Below, piece by piece: positions 1 through 12,600 of a stretch of 64,000 nucleotides of DNA; positions within the stretch are counted from its first letter, which is position 1; every line of letters begins with the position of its first letter. Origin of the DNA: Ipomoea triloba (lineage: Eukaryota > Streptophyta > Magnoliopsida > Solanales > Convolvulaceae); contig NC_044925.1 in assembly GCF_003576645.1 (NCBI RefSeq), forward strand, positions 6,203,658 through 6,267,657, given 5' to 3'. The notes beneath the pieces are model-generated. The model saw only the letters and a list, made by a program, of their open reading frames with translations, did not search any database and had not been told where the DNA came from. The translations under genes and the position numbers were made by a program.

Positions 1-1792
1 AGGGGGGGGGGTGAATAGACTTGTATAAGATTTTGCAAATCTTTTCAACCTCTCGTGTGTATTGAACTTAGGATGTTTAGGTTCGATACCTCACGAGGTG
101 AAGACAAAGTTTTATGCGCAGCGGAAATGTTATCCCCTTTTAGTTAGCACGAGTTTGAGTTAGTTCGAGAGGTGCGTTTATATGCAGTGCAATCGAGAGG
201 TTAGCGAGAGATAAAAACAGTAAGTAAATGCAAGAGAGATTTTTAAGTGGTTCGGCCAACCCGCCTACGTCCACTCTTCTTCCAGAAACTCCCTGGAAGG
301 ATTGCACTAAAAACTTCCCTTTTTAGTACAATATCGAGCGCTTGAGCTTTGATCACGAAGCCCGCCTCAAGCCTCAGGTTTTTCGCCCCGCTTCTTGTTA
401 CTCCACCTCTCGAGCACTTGACCTTTGATCACCAAGCCCGCGTCAAGCCTCAGGATCTTCACAAGACAGCTCCCAGGTTACTCCGCCTCTCCAAGGTCTT
501 TCTCCCCGCTTCCAGCTACTCCACCTCTCGAGCACTTGACCTTTGATCACCAAGCCCGCGTCAAGCCTCAGGTTTCTTTCACTCGGACAGCTGCCAGGTT
601 ACTCCACCTCTCTTGCTTAATCCAAAGCAAGGTGTTTTTGGTTGTCACAGTTGAATGTAACAGACTCCAATCTGACCACAAGCTATCGTTGAATCAACTT
701 CGATGTAGAGCAGCTTTGGTCACCTTCTGGATGTATAACAGTTTAAGCTTTGTAACTCTCTTGAAACACTAAGATGTGTTTTCTCGCTGTTTTGAATATC
801 AGGATGATATTCCAAGTTAAGCACTTGCACTTGAACGTTTTAGACAGACACTTCTTAAGAATTTCGAACCTCTTTTCTTTTTAACTCCTTTTTCTCTCTT
901 TTCCCCTTTTTTCTTCCCCTTTTTTCTTCTGTGTCTTTACGTCCTTATATATGAGAGTAGAGGAATAATTCCGTTGGAGGGAAAATTATTCCGTTTGAAA
1001 TTTGTCTCCCATGCTGATCATGGGTCTTGCATATTTTCAGCATATTTCATGGAGTGGTGATCTTGTAACTTGAACCTCTTTGTCTTGTAGTGAATGTTCC
1101 ATAGTTCACTTTCTTGAGTCCATGCTCCACTTTCGTCTTTTGGTAAAATTTACTCTTTTTATATTCCCATTATTCCTTGTTTGTAGGGAATCAGACCACT
1201 TCAGCATTGGTGCACCTTTTGACCGTTTGTGGTGGAAATCTGACGTGTCATCCATTTCCGCCCATTTTGAAATCTTCACGTTCGGCACCTCTTCATTATT
1301 CCATCTCCATGATATTCTTCTTCTCCAAACTTTAAGTATGACCGTCATTCAGCTTTGTTGGAGAATTGTTAGTGTATCGAGACCAAGGTTGATATCTTGA
1401 TCGCTTGATGTCTCGAACTCAAATATCGAGAGGTCTATCTCTCGAACTCTGTTTATGTCTCGAACTGGATAACTGTATCGAGAGGTCCTACCTCTCGAAC
1501 TCTGCTTATGTCTCGAGACTTAGTTGATGTCTCGCAGACCCTTATTCCTCCAGTGTTGTCCCATGCTTTCTTCTGATCTGTCTATATGATTACAACACAC
1601 GAGACTTCTAAGATGTTCAAACAAATTTACCTCAAGCTTAAATATTTTCCGAGTTGAGCTCAAAGTTACCCGGTTGTATTTTCGCTCTTGGTTTACTTGT
1701 CGAACTTACAGCGTTTTGCCTATGTATCGAGACTTGGGGATTTCTACTTAACAGTTGGTATCATCAAAACCTATTACATGATGTTCCTAACA
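1..1792 (-). repeat. Copia-1 3' LTR (outer edge truncated by window start)
   Basis: Aligns base for base with about 15212-16997, with scattered substitutions and a rearranged pyrimidine tract near 870-930. On the minus strand it begins TGTTAGGAAC directly after the polypurine tract. About 30 bp at the CCAACA end are missing because the window starts inside it. A direct repeat of part of its inner end is seen again at 6080-6450. Confidence 0.92.
343..605. repeat. Degenerate tandem repeat inside the Copia-1 LTR
   Basis: Three diverged units of roughly 75-115 bp start near 343, 411 and 529. Each carries a TTGA(C/G)CTTTGATCAC core followed by AAGCCCGC and a TCAAGCCTCAGG segment. The same array lies in the other LTR at about 15555-15830. 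It falls in the inner (R/U5) half of the LTR on the element's strand, so it would be transcribed as leader RNA. Confidence 0.8.
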
Positions 1793-1806
1793 ATTTCCCC
1801 CTTTTT
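1793..1806 (-). other. Polypurine tract of Copia-1
   Basis: Minus strand AAAAAGGGGGAAAT abuts the first base (TGTTAG) of the 3' LTR, the usual place for the plus-strand primer of an LTR retrotransposon. A second, slightly altered copy follows the partial LTR at 6450. Confidence 0.85.
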
Positions 1807-2081
1807 GATGATGCCAACACTTATACTTACTCTATATGGCTGATTTGATAGAAAGAATTAACAAGGATTTTATTTTTCAGCGCATATGGTAAGTTTGACA
1901 AAATACTCTACTAAACTATGAATAATATAACTCACGCAACACCCCCAGCAAAAGATATATATGATTATAAGAAGGGAATGTTTACAAAGTAGAGTTTAGT
2001 AGACAGGATTGAAAGAAATAAGACCAAGAACAACATAGATATCAATACATTAAAATGAGATGGAGTTTGGACCACGAGAGC

Positions 2082-5000
2082 TTACTTCTTGTTGGCTTTC
2101 CTTTTCTTGTTAATGGCTTCTCGTGTCTTGATGGGGTCTTTCGGATTTACCAGGCTTAAGTATTCATCTGTGACATCTAGATGCCTGTAGTTCCTGTAGG
2201 CTTCCCCCACGAACTCACCATCAATTACTCCATCTTTCCACCAAGCAATACATTCTTCTGGAGACATATTGCTGTGTGTAGATATCCCAGTGATTTTCAG
2301 AAGCTTGAATATCTCCAGAGTCAGAATTTGTTCAGTGTCTTCTCTGCTCCCAAACTTAAAGTTTGTCATGAGAAGATCTATCTTCCTTTCTTCTTCTGAC
2401 TGTCGTTCTTGTCTTTTTCTTCTTCTTTCTCTGTCCTCTTCTCTCCTTCTCTCCATTTCCAGTGTACGCTGGACCCTTAGGTTTTCTGCCTGTTTAGCAT
2501 CCTCCACTGCTTTGCTCATGATTCTTGGTATTTTTGGAGGTGGTCCAGCTGGTTCGCTTGCTGCCCTTTTCTTGCCCGTTGTATCCCCCTTCTTTTTCTC
2601 TTTATTTTCCCCCTTGTTGGCATCATCAGTACGGGAGAGGAGGGTGGACATACCTTCGAAAATAGCTTGAAGTTGGGCAGGGACTTGGTTCGACAGGTCA
2701 TCGAGTATGGCCTTCATCACATCCTGTCGAAGTTCACTGGAATATTGGAAGGCTCGCAGCTCTGCTCGCATCTCGGCTAATTCAGCCCTCGCACTTGCAG
2801 CCTCTGCTCGAGCTACAGCGGCTTCATCAGTGGCTTTCCGTGCTGCATCCTCAGCCCATATCGCCTGTTCGAGAAGTTCGGCATGACGGCCTTGGGATTC
2901 ACTTGTGCCAGAAGCAGGCATTGCAGCATTGCGGACCACAGCGAGTATTCTTTCGAGCTGAGCCATCTTCTGAGATTGATCAGCCATGAATTGACGCGCT
3001 TCGCCAATGAAGACTTCTTCGGCCTGTTGATCATAGTCAGACGTAGGAGATGAGGATCGAGATGTACCTTTCGTCGGAGGGGACTTGGGTGCTTCCAGAT
3101 TTCCACCCATGACTTGCAATTGCGAGTCCACCTCTCGATTTAACGTCTGAGGATCCACAGGGACACACGGTTCAGAGCTCGAAGGTAGCTCCATGTCAGG
3201 TGCTTCCCGATTTCCACCTGAGGGATGGATCACTTCTTGCTCCTCACCTCTCGAACCTGGGGCCTCAGCTTCAGCAACTGTGGAGATAGGATCAGCCAGA
3301 GAGTGTTCTTCGGTATTGGACGCTTCCCTGTTTTCATCCAATAGAGGTTCCCCCTCAGCATCACCTCTCGAACCAGTGCTGGGAACTTTGTCATCTGCTG
3401 GTGAGGTTGGAGACGTAGTGTCGACAGGTGCTTCCGGGTTTCCACCTTCGATGGTATCATCAGTACTCCTCGAACCAGCAGGACTTGGGGCATTCTGCTC
3501 ATGTTGCTCATTTGACTGCATTTCAGTCTGCTCCGATGAGTCTGGAATGATAATTATTTCAGGAGCAGTAGGAAAACCCGGCAGTGTGAGCAACGGAACT
3601 TCACCCTCTCGAATTGTCTGTGCTTCATCAGTAGTGGTCGAGGGTGTGGACTCAGGTGGTGGCAAAAGTAGACCGGTGTTAGGTGCCACTTGAAGTGCTT
3701 CAGAGGTCTCGGATTCACCTCTCGAAGCTTCTACCTGTTCGTCCAGAGCAGTGTTGCTGACTTGGGACAGTGGGATTGCGGCTGTTGCAATATCATCGTG
3801 AGCAACCCCAGAGGTCTCTCCTGGCCCTCTCGTGAACTCAACGTTCTGTCCCAAGGAGATGGCAGTGGCGAGCCTGATATCTTCTCGAAATCGTGCTTCT
3901 GTTTCAGGATCTTCTTCAGGCTCAGCTTCAACTTCTGGTGCTTCAACTGCTATTCTCTTCCCTTTATCAGTTCTTTCACTGTTCAGCTTCATTACTCGTG
4001 TTTCGTGGGCAAGATCCATCAGTTGTTGAGCTGGGATCTCGGAGATGCCCAACCACTGGAGTGCAAACTGCTCTTCTGCCTCCATTTCAGCTGCTTGACT
4101 CATCAATTGAGTGAAAGAACTGGTTCTCCAGTTGATCCACCTGATCACCCTGGANTGGTGCTTCAACTGCTATTCTCTTCCCTTTATCAGTTCTTTCTCT
4201 GTTCAGCTTCATTACTCGTGTTTCGTGGGTAAGATCCATCAGTTGTTGAGCTGGGATCTCGGAGATGCCCAACCACTGGAGTGCAAACTGCTCTTCTGCC
4301 TCCATTTCAGCTGCTTGACTCATCAATTGAGTGAAAGAACTGGTTCTCCAGTTGATCCACCTGATCACCCTGGAGAAGTCATCAAGAGTGGGTGCTTCCA
4401 CTGCCAACTGAGTGGAAATTTCTGCATATAAGTCATCCCGCCCATCAGAGATGATTTCAGTAGCAGAGATTGCCTCGTCTATCTGAGCTGTGATCTCTCG
4501 ACTGTGCTCCAAGAGATCATCTTCCACCCTGACTGTGTAGTTTGTCTCTCGAACCATCTCACATGGTTCTTCTGCATCTCCTTGTACTGGATCACTGATC
4601 CCAATACCTTCAACCTCTCGAGCCATCTCTCGAGATAAACCAACAGAGTCACCAGTACCCTCAGCAGTAATATCATCATTAACACACAAATCTCTTGACA
4701 GGGACCTGGTAGGGGGCACTCTCTCAACCTCAGTGGCCAGTGTAGCCTGAGGTTCCCCCTGGGCTTGTGCCCTGTCCTCGAAGGGTACTTGTATAACTGA
4801 CGGTTCCACCTCTTGAACCCGGGTGACAGCAACAGTTTTGGCTTTCCTAGCCCTCTTTGGCAGATGAACCCTTTGTATCAGTACATCGAGAGGTTCATCA
4901 TCAGAATTCTTTTCCTCGGTTTGGGCTTTCCTTTTGCCCCTTCCTTTTGGCTGTGAGGGAGAAGGTGCAGCTTTAACACCTTTAGTTTTGGGGACTAGAG

Positions 5001-5869
5001 ATTTCGTCCTACCCATATAGGTNGCCCCTTCCTTTTGGCTGTGAGGGAGACGGTGCAGCCTTAACGCCTTTAGTTTTGGGGACTAGAGATTTCGTCCTAC
5101 CCATATAGGTATTTCGATGAATCTCTTTTCCCTCCCTCAGTTCGAAGCCCTTCAGGCTTAGAAGAAATTGCACAACAAAGCCGAAACCAACCTTTTTACT
5201 GATCGACAGGTTGGCGTTGGAGACTGAGCGCATCACTTGCTGTTGGAGGAAGTTGAAGATAATATGTGCCCAGTCCAGCTTGTTGTTGCTCCAAATGGCA
5301 TGGAGGATTTTGAGGAGGTCTAGACTAACCTCGTCAGTTCCGGACACCTTGCCGAGCACAAATTTCATGATTAGGTCGGCAGCGAGAGCAAACCTCTCCT
5401 TTAGGTGGTACTTGCGGAGGGCAGAGGATGCTCTGGGTGGTGCAGTCGCTAGTCGGATTTTCTCCCAGAAGGCTTGCTTGTCCAAGTCGTAATCCGATAG
5501 ATGCTTGACTGCTTCCTCCGATGACGCGAAATCAAATGCCGCTCTGAGGTCACCTACAGATGTTGTGATGGGAAAATCATTAAAGCGGCTTTCGATTTTA
5601 CCCTTCGTGACCTTGGCATTTGCGAACCATTCTGTGAAGTCGAGGGGGTGAACGGTCCCGTAGTCGTGCGTCATGTATTTCATCAGTCCTGCTTTCTCAA
5701 ACTTCTTCAGGACTTTTTCCGCCATTTTTGGATTAGGGGAGTTGGTGATGAAGCCATTTCTGTCAAGGATACTCCCCGCCTTGACTTGTTTGATCTGAGA
5801 GCGAATGTGTAGCAACTCCCTCTGATATGCGTCGGAAGATGAGGTTGATGTAGAGGATTCGGACGCCAT
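2082..5869 (-). CDS. Copia-1 third ORF (envelope position), split by assembly joins
   Basis: Starts at ATG 5869 and ends at 2082. As written it falls into three pieces in different frames (5869-5009, 5016-4087, 4166-2082). The breaks coincide with single Ns at 5023 and 4155, each flanked by a direct duplication of 87 and 219 bp. Removing 88 and 220 nt brings all pieces into one frame of 1160 codons. The first about 280 residues resemble the 'putative plant transposon protein' domain (PF20167-like, from memory). The middle is acidic and Pro/Ser/Thr-rich with recurring SRG/SRE motifs. The C-terminal third has an Ala/Glu/Arg coiled coil and a charged segment rich in RRR/REE. I see no signal peptide or clear membrane span, so an envelope role is not supported. 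Function unknown. Confidence 0.75.
3936..4374. repeat. 219-bp direct duplication around a single N (assembly overlap)
   Basis: 3936-4154 and 4156-4374 are the same sequence with only a few substitutions, separated by one N at 4155. The second copy of this region at about 8576-8795 has it only once. The pattern is that of two overlapping contig ends joined without merging. Confidence 0.88.
4936..5110. repeat. 87-bp direct duplication around a single N (assembly overlap)
   Basis: 4936-5022 and 5024-5110 repeat each other with a few substitutions, separated by one N at 5023. Dropping one copy plus the N keeps the third ORF open, which argues for an unmerged contig overlap. Confidence 0.88.
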
Positions 5870-6054
5870 TGATGAAGGTTAGATGTTTTGGAGGGAATGA
5901 GTACTGCGTTTAGGATTTGGGGATTTTGGGTAAACGGTTTTAGCTTGAATCCGGGTAAAGAAGAAGGATTTGGCTTTTATATCGTGTGGATTCGGGTTGG
6001 ATATATGGGTAGGGTTGAGAGCTTGACCCAAGGAAGGATACCGGTTTTCTTTAA
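5870..6054. other. Spacer upstream of the Copia-1 third ORF
   Basis: Lies between the third-ORF start codon and the assembly gap. No coding signal is seen. It should connect to the pol end of the element, but its partner sequence is on the far side of the gap and of the second copy. Confidence 0.5.
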
Positions 6055-6079
6055 NNNNNNNNNNNNNNNNNNNNNNNNN
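6055..6079. other. Assembly gap (25 N)
   Basis: A run of exactly 25 Ns. The sequence on its right restarts inside the Copia-1 LTR and repeats material already present at 1461 onward. Confidence 0.98.
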
Positions 6080-9000
6080 CTGGATAACTGTATCGAGAGG
6101 TCCTACCTCTCGACTCTGTTATGTCTGGATAACTGTATCGAGAGGTCCTACCTCTCGAACTCTGCTTATGTCTCGAGACTTAGTTGATGTCTCGCAGACC
6201 CTTATTCCTCAGTGTTGTCCATGCCTTCTTCTGATCTGTCTATATGATTACAACACACGAGACTTCTAAGATGTTCAAACAAATTTCCTCAAGCTTAAAT
6301 ATTTTTCCGAGTTGAGCTCAAAGTTACCCGGTTGTATTTTCGCTCTTGGTTTACTTGTCGAACTTACAGCGTTTTTGCCTATGCATCGAGACTTGGGGAT
6401 TTCTACTTAACAGTTGGTATCATCAACCCTATTACATGATGTTCCTAACAATTTCCCCTTTTTGATGATGCCAACACTTATACTTACTCTATATGGCTGA
6501 TTTGATAGAAAGAATTAACAAGGATTTTATTTTTCAGCGCATATGGTAAGTTTGACAAATACTTACTAAAACATGAATAATATAACTCACGCAACACCCC
6601 AGCAAAGATATATATGATTATAAAAGGGAATGTTTACAAAGTAGAGTTTAGTAGACAGGATTGAAAGAAATAAGACCAAGAACAACATAGATATCAATAC
6701 ATTGAAATGAGATGGAGTTTGGACCACGAGAGCTTACTTCTTGTTGGCTTTCCTTTTCTTGTTAATGGCTTCTCGTGTCTTGATGGGGTCTTTCGGATTT
6801 ACCAGGCTTAAGTATTCATCTGTGACATCTAGATGCCTGTAGTTCCTGTAGGCTTCCCCCACGAACTCACCATCAATTACTCCATCTTTCCACCAGGCAA
6901 TGCATTCTTCTGGAGACATATTGCTGTGTGTAGATATCCCAGTGATTTTCAGAAGCTTGAATATCTCCAGAGTCAGAATTTGTTCAGTGTCTTCTCTGTT
7001 CCCAAACTTAAAGTTTGTCATGAGAAGATCTATCTTCCTTTCTTCTTCTGACTGTCGTTCTTGTCTTTTTCTTCTTCTTTCTGTCCTCTTCTCTCCTTCT
7101 CTCCATTTCCAGTGTACGCTGGACCTTAGGTTTTCTGCCTGTTTAGCATCCTCCACTGCTTGCTCATGATTCTTGGTATTTTTGGAGGTGGTCCAGCTGG
7201 TTCACTTGCTGCCCTTTTCTTGCCCGTTGTATCCCCCTTCTTTTTCTCTTTATTTTCCCCCTTGTTGGCATCATCAGCACGGGAGAGGAGGATGGACATA
7301 CCTTCGAAGATTGCTTGAAGTTGGGCAGGGACTTGGTTCGACAGGTCATCGAGTATGGCCTTCATCACATCCTGTCGAAGTTCACTGGAACATTGGAAGG
7401 CTCGAAGCTCTGCTCGCATCTCGGCTAATTCAGCCCTCGCACTTGCAGCCTCTGCTCGAGCTACAGCGGCTTCATCAGTGGCTTTCCGTGCTGCATCCTC
7501 AGCCCATATCGCCTGTTCGAGAAGTTCGGCATGACGGCCTTGGGATTCACTTGTGCCAGCAGCAGGCATTGCAGCATTGCGGACCACAGCGAGTATTCTT
7601 TCGAGCTGAGCCATCTTCTGAGATTGATCAGCCATGAATTGACGCACTTCGCCAATGAAGACTTCTTCGGCCTGTTGATCATAGTCAGAAGTAGGAGATG
7701 AGGATCGAGATGTACCTTTCGTCGGAGGGGACTTGGGTGCTTCCAGATTTCCACCCATGACTTGCAATTGCGAGTCCACCTCTCGATTTAACGTCTGAGG
7801 ATCCACAGGGACACAGGTTCAGAGCTCGAAGGTAGCTCCATGTCAGGTGCTTCCCGGTTTCCACCTGAGGGATGGATCACTTCTTGCTCCTCACCTCTCG
7901 AACCTGGAGCCTCAGCTTCAGCAACTGTGGAGATAGGGTCAGCCAGAGAGGTTCTTCGGTATTGGACGCTTCCCTGTTTTCATCCAATAGAGGTTCCCCT
8001 CAGCATCACTCGAACCAGTGCTGGGAACTTTGTCATCTGCTGGTGAGGTTGGAGACGTAGTGTCGACAGGTGCTTCCGGGTTTCCACCTTCGATGGTATC
8101 ATCAGTACTCCTCGAACCAGCAGGACTTGGGGCATTCTGCTCATGTTGCTCATTTTGACTGCATTTCGTCTGCTCCGATGAGTCTGGAATGATAATTATT
8201 TCAGGAGCAGTAGGAAAACCCGGCAGTGTGAGCAACGGAACTTCACCCTCTCGAATTGTCTGTGCTTCATCAGTAGTGGTCGAGGGTGTGGACTCAGGTG
8301 GTGGCAAAAGTAGAACGGTGTTGGTGCCACTTGAAGTGCTTCAGAGGTCTCGGATTCACCTCTCGAAGCTTCTACCTGTTCGTCCAGAGCAGAGTTGCTG
8401 ACTTGGGACAGTGGGATTGCGGCTGTTGCAATATCATCGTGAGCAACCCCAGAGGTCTCTCCTGGCCTCTCGTGAACTCAACGTTCTGTCCCAAGGAGAT
8501 GGCAGTGGCGAGCCTGATATCTTCTCGAAATCGTGCTTCTGTTTCAGGATCTTCTTCAGGCTCAGCTTCAACTTCTGGTGCTTCAACTGCTATGCTCTTC
8601 CCTTTATCAGTTCTTTCACTGTTCAGCTTCATTACTCGTGTTTCGTGGGCAAGATCCATCAGTTGTTGAGCTGGGATCTCGGAGATGCCCAACCACTGGA
8701 GTGCAAACTGCTCTTCTGCCTCCATTTCAGCTGCTTGACTCATCAATTGAGTGAAAGAACTGGTTCTCCAGTTGATCCACCTGATCACCCTGGAGAAGTC
8801 ATCAAGAGTGGGTGCTTCCACTGCCAACTGAGTGGAAACTTCTTCATATAAGTCATCCCGCCCATCAGAGATGATTTCAGTGCAGAGATTGCTTCGTCTA
8901 TCTGAGCTGTGATCTCTCGACTATGCTCCAAGAGATCATCTCCCACCCTGACTGTGTAGTCTGTCTCTCGAACCATCTCACATGGTTCTTCTGCACCCCT

Positions 9001-9355
9001 TGTACTGGATCACTGATCCCAGTACCTTCAACCTCTCGAGCCATCTCTCGAGATAAACCAACAGAGTCACCAGTACCCTCAGCAGTAATATCATCATTAA
9101 CACACAAATCTCTTGACAGGGACCTGGTAGGGGGCACTCTCTCAACCTCAGTGGCCAGTGTAGCCTGAGGTTCCCCCTGGGCTTGTGCCCTGTCCTCGAA
9201 GGTACTTGTATAACTGACGGTTCCACCTCTTGAACCGGGTGACAGCAACAGTTTTGGCTTTCCTAGCCCTTTTTGGCAGATGAACCCTTTGTATCAGTAC
9301 ATCGAGAGGTTCATCATCAGAATTCTTTTCCTCGGTTTGGGCTTTCCTTTTGCCC
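6080..9355 (-). pseudogene. Second copy of Copia-1 LTR end and third ORF, frameshifted
   Basis: Repeats 1461 to about 4936: LTR tail to 6450, polypurine tract, then the C-terminal two thirds of the third ORF (6734-9355). It carries many one-base deletions relative to the first copy, breaking the ORF at about 7130, 7800, 8330, 8800 and 8950. It lacks the N-terminal domain: similarity stops at TTTTGCCC near 9355, at or within a few bases of the point (4936) where the first copy has its second assembly join. It is either an alternative, lower-quality assembly (or the other haplotype) of the same segment, or a decayed true duplicate. Confidence 0.8.
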
Positions 9356-9649
9356 TTAAGTGCGAAAAACCGTCAGTAACCGATGACCACGTGGCTAGCA
9401 TTAATATCCAAAGTTAGCCGTTTCCCCTCATATATCAGATTCACCTCTCGAAGGTGAATTGTCTTCCACATGAGTTTAAGGATCTTCCCCCTGAGTGATT
9501 GATCCCTCCTTATTCCTCCGTCTTGATCTGGTTAAGGATCTTCCCCTGAGTGATTGATCCCTAGTCTTGATCTGGTTAAGGATCTTCCCCTGAGTGATTG
9601 AAGCGAAACAGTTCATGGCACTAAATACAAGAAGATAAGATTTGACCAT
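9356..9649. other. Spacer between pol and third ORF, with short tandem repeats
   Basis: Contains three near-identical units around 9478-9608 built on AAGGATCTTCCCC and TGAGTGATTGATCC with GTCTTGATCTGGTT between them, and one CCTCTCGA motif near 9443. No coding capacity is seen. Confidence 0.6.
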
Positions 9650-12600
9650 TCATCCCAATTCTATCATTCCCAATTCTAACCTTAGTTGAGAGAATCTATT
9701 TTCACATAGCGCTTTTGTGAAAATATCTGCTAGTTGCTCCTCCGTTGCAACATATTCCAAAATAATGTCCTTCTTCTCAACATGGTCTCGGATGAAGTGA
9801 TACTTAATATCAATATGCTTTGTTCTAGAATGTAACACTGGATTGTGGGTGATGGCAATAGCACTTGTATTGTCACACATGATCTTAACCTCCTTACACT
9901 CAACCCCATAATCCAGTAATTGTTGCTTCATCCATAAAACCTGAGCACAGCAACTTCCAGCTGCTACATACTCTGACTCAGCGGTGCTTGTAGCTATTGA
10001 ATGCTGTTTCTTGCTAAACCATGAGACAAGTCTTCCACCTAGAAACTGACATGTCCCTGATGTGCTTTTTCGATCTATCTTACAGCCGGCAAAGTCCGCA
10101 TCTGAGTAACCCATAAGTTCGAAAGATCCACCTCTCGAATACCAAAGTCCAACACTTTGCGTACCTTTGAGATATCTAAGAATCTTTTTAGATGCATTTA
10201 AGTGACTTTCCTTAGGACTTGCCTGAAACCTAGCACATACACCTACTGCAAAGGATATATCTGGTCTACTAGCAGTTAAATAGAGAAGAGATCCGATGAT
10301 ACCTCGATAAGTTGTCTGATCGACCTCTCGACCTTCACTGTCGACATTGATACGTAGAGAGGTTCCCCTGGGTACTTTGACTGAGGATTTCCCTTCTATA
10401 GTGTATTTTCTGAGCAGATCCTTGGTGTATTTCTCCTGATTGATGAAGATACCTTCCTTAAGCTGTCTCACTTGTAATCCAAGGAAGTAGTTTAGTTCTC
10501 CCATCATGCTCATCTCGAACTTCCCTTTCGTCAACCTGGAGAACTTCTCGCACAAGACTGGATTGGTGCTTCCAAAAATGATATCGTCCACACAGATTTG
10601 CACCAATAAGATGTGATCCCCGTCCTTAATTCTAAACAATGTTTTGTCCACTAGGCCTTTGGTGAACCCACACTGAAGTAGAAAAGAGGATAAGGTATCA
10701 TACCAAGCTCTCGGAGCTTGTTTTAAGCCGTAAAGTGCCTTCTTTAATTTGTATACTTTGTCAGCTCCCACGTCCTTCAAGAAACCCGGAGGTTGTTCAA
10801 CGTACACCTCTTCTTCGAGAAGTCCGTTCAGAAAAGCGCTCTTGACATCCATTTGATATACCTTAAAGTCTTTGAAGGCGGCATATGCGAGAAAGATGCG
10901 TATGGCTTCGAGACGTGCCACTGGAGCGAAGGTTTCATCAAAATCTATTCCTTCCTCCTGACAGTAGCCTTTGGCAACAAGTCTGGCCTTGTTCCTAACA
11001 ATAACTCCATCCTCATTCATCTTGTTTCTGAAGACCCACTTTGTACCAATGACATTCTGATGATGAGGTCTCGGAACTAGTTCCCAAACATCGTTCCGCT
11101 CAAACTGATGAAGTTCTTCTTGCATGGCTTGCACCCAATCTGGATCACATAGAGCCTCATCAATCATCTTAGGCTCTATTTGAGATAGAAAACAAGCGAA
11201 CATGCTTTCTCTGTATGCTGATCTGGTTCGAACTCTGTCACGTACATCTCCAATCACTTGATCAGCAGGGTGATTTCTCAGCCATCTTAGGTCGGGTTGT
11301 GGCTCCTCAGTTGATACTTCCAATGAAGATTGAGATGTGGTTTGAGCATCTATGATCTGGATTGGATTAACTGAGTCAGGTGCTTTCTTCTTGATAGATT
11401 CTTCATCATCTGATTCTGACTGGAGTTCCGCTACGTCTCGAACTATAGACTGCTTGTCTTCGAGAGGTAAGTTTGATCTCTCGATAGACTCTGGCTGATC
11501 TTCCTCAGCTGCTTCCGTTGTCTTTGATGGTTGATCTGTCGATGCCCTTTCATCAAAGGTAACATGTATGGACTCTTCAACCACTAAACTCCGCTTGTTG
11601 AAGACTCTGAATGCTTTGCTTGTTGATGAGTATCCTAGAAATACTCCATCATCTGCCTTTTCTTCAAAAGTTCTTCGTTGAGCCTTCCCATTGTTGTGGA
11701 TATAGCATTTGCACCCGAATGTGTGGAAGTGGCTTACATTCGGTTTTCTTTCATTCCACAACTCATATGGAGTCTTTCCAACTCCTTTCACGATCAAGGA
11801 CCGATTTTGGGTATAGCACGCTGTGTTGATTGCTTCTGCCCAAAATCCTTGTGATATGTTGGCTTGTGAGAGCATGGTCCTTGCGGCTTCTTTGAGAGTT
11901 CTATTCCTTCTTTCAGCAACCCCGTTCTGTTGAGGCGTTCGAGCAGCTGACAGTTGATGATGAATCCCGTTCTCGTTGCAGTAGCTCTCGATTACTTGAT
12001 TTATGAACTCTCCACCTTGATCTGACCGGATCTTTAGTATCGAGACATCCTTTTCAACTTGAACTTGCTTCAAGAGATTTGGCAGGGCAATTTTTGTCTC
12101 ACTTTTCTTGGTTAAGAACACGGTCCATGTGAATCTTGTGTAGTCATCTACTACCACAAGAGTGTACTTCTTTCCCTTTATGCTGGGTGGATCCACTGGG
12201 CCAAATAAGTCCATGTGAAGAAGACTTAATGGTCTAGTGGATGATGTCTCGGCTTTGCTCTTGAAGGAGGATTTGATCTGTTTGCAACGTTGACATGCCT
12301 CACAAATTTTATCCTTTCGAAACGTCACTTTGGGCAGTCCTTCCACTAGGTTCCTCTTAGTAAGCTTGTTGATAGTCTTGAAGTTCAGATGACTAAGCTT
12401 ACTATGCCAATCCCAGCATAAATCTTCCTTGCTCCTTGCTAGCATACATAGGGATGGTTTTGCAGACCTCCAATCCACTATGTACATGTTTCCTTTCCTT
12501 GCTGCTTCCAAGACGACTTCGAGAGATTCCTCGTTCATAATCTGGCATTTGCTTTTGGTGAAGACAACTTTGTAGCCCTTGTCACAGAACTGGCTTGTAC

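Noticed and set aside
349..772. Small ORFs in the LTR (349-546, 425-772, 15560-15983)
   Set aside because: They are overlapping frames through the LTR tandem repeat; the repeated MITKPASSLR text reflects the DNA repeat and not a protein.
3193..4232. Plus-strand ORFs at 3193-3693 and 3690-4232, and similar ones at 8411-8851
   Set aside because: They are antisense shadows of the third ORF, with compositions explained by its Glu/Ser-rich codons.
2082..5869. Retroviral-type envelope protein
   Set aside because: Only the position suggests it; no signal peptide, fusion peptide or membrane anchor is visible in Copia-1.
2082..9355. True tandem duplication of the third ORF within the element
   Set aside because: Both copies abut N joins, the break points coincide, and one copy is riddled with single-base deletions; an assembly problem is simpler, though not proven.
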